A DNA stretch of 64,000 nucleotides from Aliamphritea hakodatensis (GTDB lineage: Bacteria; Pseudomonadota; Gammaproteobacteria; Pseudomonadales; Balneatricaceae), in the NCBI RefSeq assembly GCF_024347195.1, contig NZ_AP025281.1:2542001-2606000 (forward strand). Direction: 5' to 3'. The notes below the pieces were generated by a model. The model ran no database searches. It saw only the letters and a program-made list of their open reading frames with translations, and had not been told where the DNA came from. Position 1 is the stretch's first letter. Every line of letters begins with the position of its first letter. Positions 7,663 through 15,630 of the stretch are shown piece after piece. The translations under genes were made by a program, and so were the position numbers.

Positions 7663-9981
7663 ATGTCTACATCTACATTCAAAAAAGTTGCCGTTATCGG
7701 TGCCGGTACCATGGGCGCTGGCATTGCCGGACAGGTTGCCAATGCAGGCATTGAAGTCTGGCTGCTGGATCTGGCGTCAGAAGGCGAGCAGGTGAATGCT
7801 CTGGCTGAACGGGGTATGGAACGGCTGCAGGATCCGGACGCCCCGGGACTGATGAGCGACGCAGCGGCGGAGAACATCCATCTGGGCAATATCCGCGATG
7901 ATTTTGACCAGTTGGCGGACTGCGACTGGATCGCCGAAGCGGTAGTGGAGCGTCTCGACATCAAGCAGGACTTATATCGCCGTATCAATGATGTTTGCCG
8001 TGACGATGCCATCATTACCTCCAACACTTCGACGATCCCTATCAGCTTGCTGACCCAGGGCATGCCGCAGTCTTTCTGTGAGCGCTTTGCCATTACCCAT
8101 TTCTTTAACCCGGTGCGTTTTATGCGCCTGCTGGAGCTGGTTCGCGGGGAACAGACCCGTGATGATGTTATGGCACGACTTGATGCATTCTGTGACCAGC
8201 AACTGGGGAAAGGGGTGGTGCACTGTGCCGACACACCTGGCTTTCTGGGTAACCGGGTCGGTGTATATGCGATCCAGTGTGCCTTACATACCGCCTTTGA
8301 AATGGGCCTGAGTCCTGCGGAAGCAGATGCGCTGTTTGGCCGGCCAATGGGCATTCCGAAAACCGGCGTGTTTGGCCTGTATGATCTGATCGGCATCGAC
8401 CTGATGTCTGATGTGGTCAAAAGTCTGGTGAATATTCTCCCCGCGGAAGATGACTTCCACAGGGTGGCGGCTGAAATCCCGCTGATGAGCGCCATGATTG
8501 CCAACGGTCAGACCGGCAACAAGAATGGTCAGGGCTTCTTCCGTGATGTCCCCACCGAAAACCCGGATCTCAGCACCCGCGAAGTTCTCAACCTCAGCAA
8601 CAATGAATATCAGCCCTATACACGTCTGGAACTGCCGCTGGCGCTTAAGGCTGAAGCGCAGGGCGTACAGGTGCTGCTGGATGATGACAGCCGCTACGGT
8701 AAATACGCCTGGCAGGTGCTCTCACGTACCCTGTGTTATGCCGCGTCGCTTATCCCGGAAGTGGGGGATGACATTGTCCCGGTCGATGATGCCATGAAAC
8801 TGGGCTACAACTGGGTACAGGGGCCGTTTGAGCTGCTGGACCAGATTGGCACCGAACGTTTTGTGACACGGCTTGAAGCAGAAGGCCGTACCGTTCCTGC
8901 ACTACTGCAACAAACCCGTGGTGATCAGTTTTACCGGGTTGCCGGGAATCAGCTTTTTGCCCGCCGGGCAGACGGCAGCTATCCGCCGATTCAGCGGGCC
9001 GAAGGGGTGCTGCGCTTCTCTGAACTGCGCCGTACGCTGACACCGCAAAACAGCAATGCCGTTGCCAGCTGGTTCATTGTTGAGGACGCCGCCATTGTGG
9101 AATTCCACAGCAAGGCCAACGCACTGGACGGTGATTCAATGGCCATTCTGGAAGATGCCCTCCAGCAGGCGGCAGCCCGTGGATTACGGGGCGTTATCAT
9201 CCACAATGATGCCCAGCATTTCTCCTGTGGTGTGAACCTGGGCGCGGTACAGCGCTTCTATCAGGCGGAAGACTATGAAGATCTGGACCACTTCCTTAAT
9301 CACTTCCAGCAAGTGGTACTGGCCATGCGTAACAGCCCGGTACCGGTTGTGGCTGCACCATCCGGTCTGTCCATCGGCGGCGGTTTTGAAGTAGTGCTGC
9401 ATGCGGATCAGGTCATCTGCCATGCCAACTCGGTTACCGGGCTGGTTGAATCTCTGGTGGGCGTGGTTCCCGGCGGCGGCGGGGTTAAGGAAACTCTGTA
9501 CCGCAATCTGGCCAAATTCGGCGATATCAAAACGGCAAGCATGAAAGCCTTCATGAATCTGGGTTACGGCCGGACCGGCACCTCACCCATCATCAGTAAA
9601 AAGCTGGCCATGCTGCGGGATCAGGATCAGTGGCTGATGAACCGTGACCGTTTGCTTAACCATGCCCTCAATGCACTGGATAAGGTTGAAAAAGCACCGG
9701 CCCGCGAACCGGTGGCTCTGGCGGGTGAACCACTGTATACCGAAATGTGTGACTGGCTGCATAAAGCCCGCGCGGAAGGGCAGTTGTATCCCCATGATGT
9801 GGTTGTTGGTACTGAGATCGCCGGCATTCTCACCGGTGGCCAGTGTGCAGCCGGTACCCTGCATACTGAGCAGGATCTGTTCGCTGCGGAACGCCGGGCA
9901 TTCCTGAGGCTGGTAAAAACCCCGGAAACCCGCGCGCGAATCGACAGCATGCTGGGCAGCGGCAGCAGCATCCGCAACTGA
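7663..9981 (+). CDS. 3-hydroxyacyl-CoA dehydrogenase/enoyl-CoA hydratase fusion (FadN order)
   Basis: This bifunctional CoA-ester enzyme hydrates a 2-enoyl-CoA and oxidises the resulting 3-hydroxyacyl-CoA with NAD. The 772-residue protein has an N-terminal NAD domain (VIGAGTMGAGIAGQVANAG, residues 10-28; ITHFFNPVRFMRLLE; DTPGFLGNRV), a C-terminal hydroxyacyl-CoA dehydrogenase segment, then a crotonase domain from about residue 470 with the oxyanion/GGGFE motif and the second glutamate in GLVESLVGVVPGGGG. Both crotonase glutamates are therefore present. This order is that of FadN-type proteins and the reverse of E. coli FadB. Within this operon it is a candidate to process methylthioacryloyl-CoA, doing the DmdD-type hydration and a further oxidation; a general beta-oxidation role remains possible. 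Confidence 0.85.
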   Translation: MSTSTFKKVAVIGAGTMGAGIAGQVANAGIEVWLLDLASEGEQVNALAERGMERLQDPDAPGLMSDAAAENIHLGNIRDDFDQLADCDWIAEAVVERLDIKQDLYRRINDVCRDDAIITSNTSTIPISLLTQGMPQSFCERFAITHFFNPVRFMRLLELVRGEQTRDDVMARLDAFCDQQLGKGVVHCADTPGFLGNRVGVYAIQCALHTAFEMGLSPAEADALFGRPMGIPKTGVFGLYDLIGIDLMSDVVKSLVNILPAEDDFHRVAAEIPLMSAMIANGQTGNKNGQGFFRDVPTENPDLSTREVLNLSNNEYQPYTRLELPLALKAEAQGVQVLLDDDSRYGKYAWQVLSRTLCYAASLIPEVGDDIVPVDDAMKLGYNWVQGPFELLDQIGTERFVTRLEAEGRTVPALLQQTRGDQFYRVAGNQLFARRADGSYPPIQRAEGVLRFSELRRTLTPQNSNAVASWFIVEDAAIVEFHSKANALDGDSMAILEDALQQAAARGLRGVIIHNDAQHFSCGVNLGAVQRFYQAEDYEDLDHFLNHFQQVVLAMRNSPVPVVAAPSGLSIGGGFEVVLHADQVICHANSVTGLVESLVGVVPGGGGVKETLYRNLAKFGDIKTASMKAFMNLGYGRTGTSPIISKKLAMLRDQDQWLMNRDRLLNHALNALDKVEKAPAREPVALAGEPLYTEMCDWLHKARAEGQLYPHDVVVGTEIAGILTGGQCAAGTLHTEQDLFAAERRAFLRLVKTPETRARIDSMLGSGSSIRN

Positions 9982-10001
9982 TGGCATGAAACTGAAGGAT
10001 A

Positions 10002-10027
10002 CCGGCGGCGTATTAAACCGCCGCCGG
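10002..10027 (+). other. Strong intercistronic hairpin
   Basis: A perfect 9-bp GC stem (10002-10010 with 10019-10027) has an 8-base loop and sits in the 80-base gap between the dehydrogenase fusion and the ligase. No T run follows, so it is more likely an mRNA stability or partial attenuation element than a full terminator. Confidence 0.55.
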
Positions 10028-10061
10028 AATCCGGACCAGAATAAGAATAAGGAGTACAATC

Positions 10062-11690
10062 ATGCATGCAGATTATCAGGCGCTGGGCATGAATGCGGCC
10101 AACCATGTGGGCCTGTCCCCGGTATCGTTCCTGCACCGCAGTGCAGATGTTTACCCCGATTACGAAGCCGTTATTTACGGTGACCGCCGTTACAGCTGGC
10201 AGGACGTCCGGCAACGGTGTAACCGTATGGCATCGTCACTGACTGAAATGGGTGTCGGCCTGGGGGATACGGTAGCGGTGCTGGCCTTTAATACCCCGGA
10301 AATGTTTGAGTCACACTTTTCTGTGCCAATGACCGGCGGGGTAATCAACACCATAAATACCCGGCTGGATGCTGAAACCGTGGCGTATATTCTTGATCAC
10401 GGCAAGGTACGGGTCGCCATTGTCGACCGGCAACTGTATCCGGTTTACAAAGCCGCCCTGGAATTCGCCGAAAGCCGGCCGCAACTGGTAGTGATTGATG
10501 ATCCGGCAGCAGGAGAGCGCCCGGATGTCGACCTCCCACACCTTAGTTATGAATCCCTGATCAGCAGCGGCAATCCGGACTTCAGCTGGCAGCCACCGGA
10601 AGACGAGTGGCAGGCCATTGCCCTGAATTACACCTCCGGTACCACCGGCAGGCCAAAAGGGGTGGTCTATCACCACCGGGGTTCCTATCTGATGAGCATG
10701 GGCACTGTAATCGGCTGGAACCTGCCGAACCATCCCCGGTACCTGTACTGCGTGCCTATGTTTCACTGCAACGGCTGGGGGCATGCCTGGACGATGGCGG
10801 CAGTAAGCGGCACCGTCGTCTGTATGCGGGCGTTTGAGCCTGGTCTGCTGTTCCGGCTGGTCGATGAGCATCAGGTAAGCCATTTCGGCGGCGCGCCGAT
10901 TATTCTCAATATGCTGGCCAATGCCCCGGAAGAACAACAGATCCGGTTTGACCGCAGTATTAAAGTGATGACCGCCGGCGCACCGCCACCGGCGCAGGTA
11001 CTGAGCCGCATGACAGAGTTCGGCTTTGATGTGATGCACGTTTACGGCCTGACGGAAACCTATGGCCATATTCTGCAGGCAGCACCGCAGCAGAGCTGGG
11101 AAGCCGAAGACAACAGCCGGCAGGCAGACCTTAAATCCCGTCAGGGGGTGCGTTTTCCCATGACCGAAGCGGTGATCGTTCAGGATACCGATACTGGCTT
11201 GCAGGTACCCGCTGACGGCACTTCCATTGGTGAAATCCTGATCCGTGGTAACACCTGTATGAAGGGCTATCTGAATAACCCTGAAGCCACCGCTGAAGCC
11301 TTTGCTGATGGCTGGTTCCACAGTGGCGATCTGGCGGTGGTTCATCCTGACGGATACATCCAGATTAAAGACCGTTCCAAGGATCTGATTATTTCCGGCG
11401 GAGAGAATATATCCTCGGTGGAAGTGGAAAATACCCTTTACAAACATCCGGCGGTGGGTGAGGCAGCAGTGGTCGCCATGCCTGATGATACCTGGGGAGA
11501 AGTGCCCTGTGCATTTGTTGAGCTTAAAGAGTCGGCGTCTGTCACCGAAGCAGAATTAATTGATTTCTGCAGCACTCACATGGCACGCTTTAAGCGACCC
11601 AAGCGGGTTATTTTTGGCCCGCTGCCGAAAACAGCCACCGGTAAAATTCAGAAACACGCATTACGCGATCAACTGAAACCGGCTGAATAA
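10062..11690 (+). CDS. dmdB: DmdB-like acyl-CoA synthetase (methylthiopropionate-CoA ligase)
   Basis: This AMP-forming ligase activates a short carboxylic acid to its CoA thioester. The 542-residue protein carries the adenylation motifs: YTSGTTGRPKGV (about residues 190-201), GLTETYG, GWFHSGDLAV, the ISGGENISSVEVEN hinge and the catalytic lysine in KTATGKIQK near the C-terminus. The segment PMFHCNGWGHAW places a tryptophan in the acyl pocket as in DmdB and related medium/short-chain ligases. An AAGGAG site precedes the ATG. Together with the dmdA-like gene, 3-methylthiopropionate is the likely substrate; 3-hydroxypropionate or another short acid cannot be excluded. Confidence 0.7.
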   Translation: MHADYQALGMNAANHVGLSPVSFLHRSADVYPDYEAVIYGDRRYSWQDVRQRCNRMASSLTEMGVGLGDTVAVLAFNTPEMFESHFSVPMTGGVINTINTRLDAETVAYILDHGKVRVAIVDRQLYPVYKAALEFAESRPQLVVIDDPAAGERPDVDLPHLSYESLISSGNPDFSWQPPEDEWQAIALNYTSGTTGRPKGVVYHHRGSYLMSMGTVIGWNLPNHPRYLYCVPMFHCNGWGHAWTMAAVSGTVVCMRAFEPGLLFRLVDEHQVSHFGGAPIILNMLANAPEEQQIRFDRSIKVMTAGAPPPAQVLSRMTEFGFDVMHVYGLTETYGHILQAAPQQSWEAEDNSRQADLKSRQGVRFPMTEAVIVQDTDTGLQVPADGTSIGEILIRGNTCMKGYLNNPEATAEAFADGWFHSGDLAVVHPDGYIQIKDRSKDLIISGGENISSVEVENTLYKHPAVGEAAVVAMPDDTWGEVPCAFVELKESASVTEAELIDFCSTHMARFKRPKRVIFGPLPKTATGKIQKHALRDQLKPAE

Positions 11691-11700
11691 GGATCTGCCC

Positions 11701-13065
11701 GTGCTCGATAATCCAAGCAGCCTCTGGCAAAAAACCATACAACACCTGATGCCTCTCTGGCGGGAAGCACTGGGGAACAAAGATGCGCTGGACAGCCTGA
11801 CGCTGACCCCGGATCTTGAAACCTCTGACCACGAACAACTGCTCACCTGGATCGATGCCTGTATCGACGGAGCAGGGGACGTTGCCGCCCGCAACCGTAC
11901 CGCGCAACTTGGCCGTTGTTATCTGGAGCTGAACGAAACCGGCCGGGTGACCTTCTTCACCCTGTTATGCCAGAAATTCGATATTCAGGAACAGCCGTTA
12001 AGTGAGCTGATGCAAGCCTGGCAGGCCGCTGACAGCGACAGCCGTCCGGCACTGACCCGCAAGCTTCGCCACCAACTTGAACCGCCAAGAATGGTGCTTT
12101 TACGTCAGTTCAATGAACTGCCGGAAGGGGTTAAATTCCTGGTGGATATGCGCGCTGAACTCCTTAAACTGAGCCGTCAGCACCCTCATTTAAAACCTCT
12201 TGAAGAAGATTTAAAACGTCTGCTAACCAGTTGGTTTGACGTAGGTTTATTGCAACTGGAAGAGATCACCTGGCACTCAGGGGCGGACCTTCTTGAGAAG
12301 CTCATTGAGTATGAAGCGGTACACGAAATACAAAGCTGGAACGACCTGAAAAACCGCCTGGATTCAGACCGGCGCTGCTTTGCGTTCTTCCACCCGAACA
12401 TGCCAAACGAGCCCCTTATCTTTGTGGAAGTGGCACTGGTTGAAGGGCTGGCCGGGAACGTACAGACCCTGCTGGATGAGGATGCGCCGCTGGCGGATCT
12501 GAATCAGGCGGACAGTGCCATCTTCTATTCCATCTCCAACACCCAGAAGGGATTGCGGGGCATCAGCCTGGGCAACTTCCTGATCAAACGGGTGGTGAAC
12601 CAGTTGCAGCATGACTTCCCGCAACTGAAGCAGTTTGCGACATTATCACCGGTACCGGGCTTTACCCAGTGGCTGGATAACCTCAGCGAAGAGGAACAGA
12701 AGACACTGGCATTCAGCAGTAATTCTGAACAACTGCGCCAGCAACTGGTGCAGGCGGATCAGACCGAACGTGAGGCTCTGAAAGAGCAGATCGAGCCGCT
12801 GGCACTGGCTTACTTTACCCAGGCAAAGCATCCCCGGTATGCGCCGTTTGTCAGGGACCCTGTGGCACACTTCCATCTGACCAACGGTGCCCAACTGGCG
12901 CGGATAAACTGGCTGGCTGACCAGTCAGAGAAGGGCCTGCAGCAATCTCTGGGGCTCATGGTGAATTACCTTTACGAACTGCCACACATTGAATCCCGCA
13001 GCCAGGGTTACACCGGTAACGGTGATATCGCACTGTCAGCGGCGCTCAGTAAACACAAGAAATAA
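11701..13065 (+). CDS. mcd: Malonyl-CoA decarboxylase
   Basis: This enzyme decarboxylates malonyl-CoA to acetyl-CoA and CO2 in the cytoplasm. The 454-residue protein has a helical N-terminal domain and the acetyltransferase-like catalytic domain with the family motifs FYSISNTQKGLRGISLGNF (near residues 278-296), TLSPVPGFTQWL and the histidine-bearing HFHLTNGAQLARINW near residue 390. Length fits bacterial MCD. It starts with GTG ten bases after the ligase stop, preceded by AAGGA. It closes the operon and implies that the pathway produces malonyl-CoA, which would not be needed in the published DmdABCD route that ends in acetaldehyde. Confidence 0.88.
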   Translation: MLDNPSSLWQKTIQHLMPLWREALGNKDALDSLTLTPDLETSDHEQLLTWIDACIDGAGDVAARNRTAQLGRCYLELNETGRVTFFTLLCQKFDIQEQPLSELMQAWQAADSDSRPALTRKLRHQLEPPRMVLLRQFNELPEGVKFLVDMRAELLKLSRQHPHLKPLEEDLKRLLTSWFDVGLLQLEEITWHSGADLLEKLIEYEAVHEIQSWNDLKNRLDSDRRCFAFFHPNMPNEPLIFVEVALVEGLAGNVQTLLDEDAPLADLNQADSAIFYSISNTQKGLRGISLGNFLIKRVVNQLQHDFPQLKQFATLSPVPGFTQWLDNLSEEEQKTLAFSSNSEQLRQQLVQADQTEREALKEQIEPLALAYFTQAKHPRYAPFVRDPVAHFHLTNGAQLARINWLADQSEKGLQQSLGLMVNYLYELPHIESRSQGYTGNGDIALSAALSKHKK

Positions 13066-13083
13066 GGTTTCATTCCTGTTATA

Positions 13084-13112
13084 CCCTCCGTTCGGGACAA
13101 ACCGACGGAGGG
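13084..13112. terminator. Bidirectional terminator between convergent genes
   Basis: An 8-bp perfect stem (13084-13091 with 13105-13112), extended by an inner CGG/CCG pair, lies in the 55-base space between the convergent mcd and Old Yellow Enzyme genes. The T tract is weak on both sides, so efficiency is uncertain. Confidence 0.55.
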
Positions 13113-13120
13113 TTGTTCGT

Positions 13121-14323
13121 CTATACCAGCCAGAAAGCATCTTTCCAGCGCGCGGTTTTGAGCGCATCCCGCTCTTCATAAACCCGCAATGCGGTGGGTA
13201 AATCCAGCTCAAAGCCTGCTTCTTCATCATTTGCCAGCGCAGTTAGCAGCAGGGTGTACCAGGCGGTAATGCCTCCCGGCGGATTGGTTTCGAAACGGGG
13301 AAACTCAGGATCACCTTTTCCGGCCAGCCAGTCACTGGCCAGCGACGGATTAAGGATGGTGGCGCGGGCCACCCCGATCAGATCAGTATTTCCGCCAGCC
13401 AGGGCATCAGTAGCGTCTTGCCGGGACTTAAAACCGCCGGTAACCATCAGCGGAATGGCCGTGATTTCCCGCGCCTGTGCTGCAAACTCCACGTAGTAGG
13501 GGCCTTTAGCCGCACTGTCTGAACTGGATTTAGCGCCGGGAAAGTAAGTACCGCCGCTTAGCTCGATAAGATCAAGGGTGGTTTTATCCAGCAAGCTGAT
13601 GGTTTCCAGTGCGTCCTGCCGGGTCAGGCCGCCTTCCAGCAGATCCGACGTGTTGATCTTGATCCCGACAGGAAAAGCCGGACCGACAGCTTCACGGACT
13701 GCCGCAATAATTTCCGTCACAATCCGCGCCCGCCGGGCAACTGAACCGCCGTACTCATCCTCCCGGCGATTAAACAGCGGTGACAGGAACTGACTGAGCA
13801 AAAAACCGTGGCCAGCATGGATCTGCACACCAGTAAAGCCGACTTCTTTGGCCAGCGTCGCAGACCGGGCGTAGGTTTCCGGTAACTGCTGAATCTCTGC
13901 AAGGGTCATTCCGTCACATCTGAAATCACCAATGTGCAATGCAGAAGGCCCTTTCGGCTGATATATAGGGCTATGTGACAAGGCACCACCATGGCCCAGC
14001 TGCGGCCAGATATGCGCACCGTTTACCGACGCTCTGGCAGTCAGTTCCCGCAGGCTGTCCAGATCTGAATGTTCCCACAGCATCAGGTTTCCGGGCTTTT
14101 CCGGATAACGGGGGTCAGACTGCACCTCACCGATCAGCGATAACGCCAGACCGCCCTGAGCCCAGCGTTCATAGAGGCGAGTCTGGGCAGCCGTCGGGTT
14201 GCCCGTGCCGTCACCCAGCGAATCTGACATGGCGGATTTTACCATTCTGTTCTTCAGTACTGCGCCACCGGGCAACTGTATAGCATCGCCCAGCTGCGGG
14301 GCTGATCCGGTTTGTGTATTCAT
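13121..14323 (-). CDS. NADH:flavin oxidoreductase, Old Yellow Enzyme family
   Basis: This FMN-dependent ene-reductase-type enzyme has 400 residues and a TIM-barrel fold. Signatures are NRMVKSAMSD near the N-terminus, the substrate/FMN stretch GVQIHAGHGFLLSQFLSPL (about residues 163-181), NRREDEYGGS directly after it, and LMVTGGF with DLIGVARATILNP for phosphate binding near the C-terminus. It is divergent from a LysR gene 150 bases away, which very likely controls it. The physiological substrate cannot be read from the sequence; reduction of activated alkenes or electrophiles is usual for the family. Confidence 0.85.
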   Translation of the reverse strand: MNTQTGSAPQLGDAIQLPGGAVLKNRMVKSAMSDSLGDGTGNPTAAQTRLYERWAQGGLALSLIGEVQSDPRYPEKPGNLMLWEHSDLDSLRELTARASVNGAHIWPQLGHGGALSHSPIYQPKGPSALHIGDFRCDGMTLAEIQQLPETYARSATLAKEVGFTGVQIHAGHGFLLSQFLSPLFNRREDEYGGSVARRARIVTEIIAAVREAVGPAFPVGIKINTSDLLEGGLTRQDALETISLLDKTTLDLIELSGGTYFPGAKSSSDSAAKGPYYVEFAAQAREITAIPLMVTGGFKSRQDATDALAGGNTDLIGVARATILNPSLASDWLAGKGDPEFPRFETNPPGGITAWYTLLLTALANDEEAGFELDLPTALRVYEERDALKTARWKDAFWLV

Positions 14324-14472
14324 AGTGTCTTCTCATCTGTTTATAAGGGCTGCACAGGCTCTGAAAACTCAAGCTCCTGACTTAAGCGCCCGACTGATGA
14401 AGACATTATCGGCGAACTTATCTAAACTAAAAACACAGTAATACTACAATGACTATTAAATAAAATTTAATA

Positions 14473-15363
14473 ATGAACATATCTGATCTGAACCTGTTTA
14501 TCCGCATCGCCGAAACCGGCAGCATCACTGAGTCTGCCAGGCAGCTGGGCATTACCACCGCAGCTGCAAGCCTGGGGCTACGCCGCCTGGAAGCTCAGTT
14601 GGATATGCAGTTGTTTATCCGGACCACCCGGCAACTGAGAATCACCGCCGCCGGGGAGAAATTTCTGTTTCACTGCCGGCATGCACTGGACACCCTTGAA
14701 CAGGGTATGGCGGCCGCACACAGCAATTTAAATGACATCAGTGGCAACCTGAGGTTTTCCGTATCCTCTGATCTCGGCCGCAATCTGGTGTTTGGCTGGG
14801 TGGACGAAATGATGGAGCAGTATCCGGCACTGACCATTGATCTGAATGTGAGTGACAGCCTGTCAAATTTCTTTCAGGATCAGGTCGATGTAGCGCTGCG
14901 TTACGGTAAACCGCAGGATTCCACCATGGTGTCTTTCCACATAGCCACCCTGAAACGGATTACCTGCGCGTCTCCTGAGTATCTCGCAGACGTGGGTGTG
15001 CCGGCACATCCCGATGAACTTAAAGCTCATAACTGCCTGTTGTACCGGCTGGACGGCCGGTTATTTAATCACTGGGAATATAGCGGCGAAACCGGCAAAC
15101 ACCGGCTTAAAGTCAGCAGCAACCGGATCAGCAATGATACCGATATCGTGCGCCGCTGGGCGGTGGCCGGAAAGGGCGTTGCCTATCGCTCACAGATCGA
15201 TGTCGCAGCAGATATTAAACAGGGCAGGCTGGTACCGTTACTTAACGACTATCAGTCACCTCCCGTTGAGCTTTACCTGCTTTGCCCGGGAAGAAAGCAG
15301 GTTACCCCAGCGGTCATTGCGTTCCGTGAGATGCTAAGGGAGAAATGCGCCGCACTGATTTAA
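14473..15363 (+). CDS. LysR-family regulator (partner of the Old Yellow Enzyme gene)
   Basis: This 296-residue transcription regulator has the LysR winged helix at residues 1-60 (LNLFIRIAETGSITESARQL, then AAASLGLRRLEAQL) and a periplasmic-binding-like effector domain of the CrgA/DmlR type, with DVALRYGKP near residue 138. It lies head to head with the oxidoreductase gene; the 149-base AT-rich space should contain both promoters and the operator. No good ribosome binding site precedes the ATG. Effector unknown. Confidence 0.85.
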   Translation: MNISDLNLFIRIAETGSITESARQLGITTAAASLGLRRLEAQLDMQLFIRTTRQLRITAAGEKFLFHCRHALDTLEQGMAAAHSNLNDISGNLRFSVSSDLGRNLVFGWVDEMMEQYPALTIDLNVSDSLSNFFQDQVDVALRYGKPQDSTMVSFHIATLKRITCASPEYLADVGVPAHPDELKAHNCLLYRLDGRLFNHWEYSGETGKHRLKVSSNRISNDTDIVRRWAVAGKGVAYRSQIDVAADIKQGRLVPLLNDYQSPPVELYLLCPGRKQVTPAVIAFREMLREKCAALI

Positions 15364-15399
15364 GTGCGTGAGACGAAAATCAGTCACAGATAAAAATTG

Positions 15400-15416
15400 C
15401 CTATGAATCACATAGG
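15400..15416. promoter_or_regulatory. Short palindrome downstream of the LysR gene
   Basis: CCTATG and CATAGG form perfect 6-base arms around a 5-base spacer, 20 bases before the possible FNR-like site of the peroxidase gene. It could be an operator or a small hairpin at the end of the LysR transcript; neither is proven. Confidence 0.3.
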
Positions 15417-15434
15417 TAAAGCTAATTAAGATCA

Positions 15435-15448
15435 TTGATACAGGTCAG
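15435..15448 (+). promoter_or_regulatory. Possible FNR/ANR box upstream of cytochrome c peroxidase
   Basis: TTGAT, four bases, then GTCAG matches eight of ten positions of the FNR/ANR consensus. Oxygen-responsive control of di-heme peroxidases by FNR-type regulators is known in other gammaproteobacteria. The site lies about 185 bases before the start codon, so a long leader would be needed. Confidence 0.3.
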
Positions 15449-15630
15449 AATGCCGTTTGCGCTGAAGTTCTACTCTGCCGGTACCGGTAACGGTAAAAGA
15501 AGCAAATCAGCCTTTGTATCCGACAAGGGCTGAATAAAACGGAACCGCGCAGGCGACCGAATCACCGTCTCAACTGGCAGGCTGCGTCGGTGACCGGTCG
15601 GGCTGCGGGCTCACAACGGAGATTTATACC

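Noticed and set aside
7569..8504. 311-residue reverse frame opposite the fusion gene
   Set aside because: Serine/arginine-rich composition typical of antisense reading; no motif.
7663..9981. FadB (fatty acid oxidation complex alpha)
   Set aside because: Domain order is reversed and no fadA follows.
10002..10027. Full terminator splitting the DMSP-type operon
   Set aside because: The hairpin has no T tract, and the ligase has no separate promoter I can recognise.
10311..11447. 378-residue reverse frame opposite the ligase gene
   Set aside because: Long only because of codon bias on the coding strand; no domain motif.
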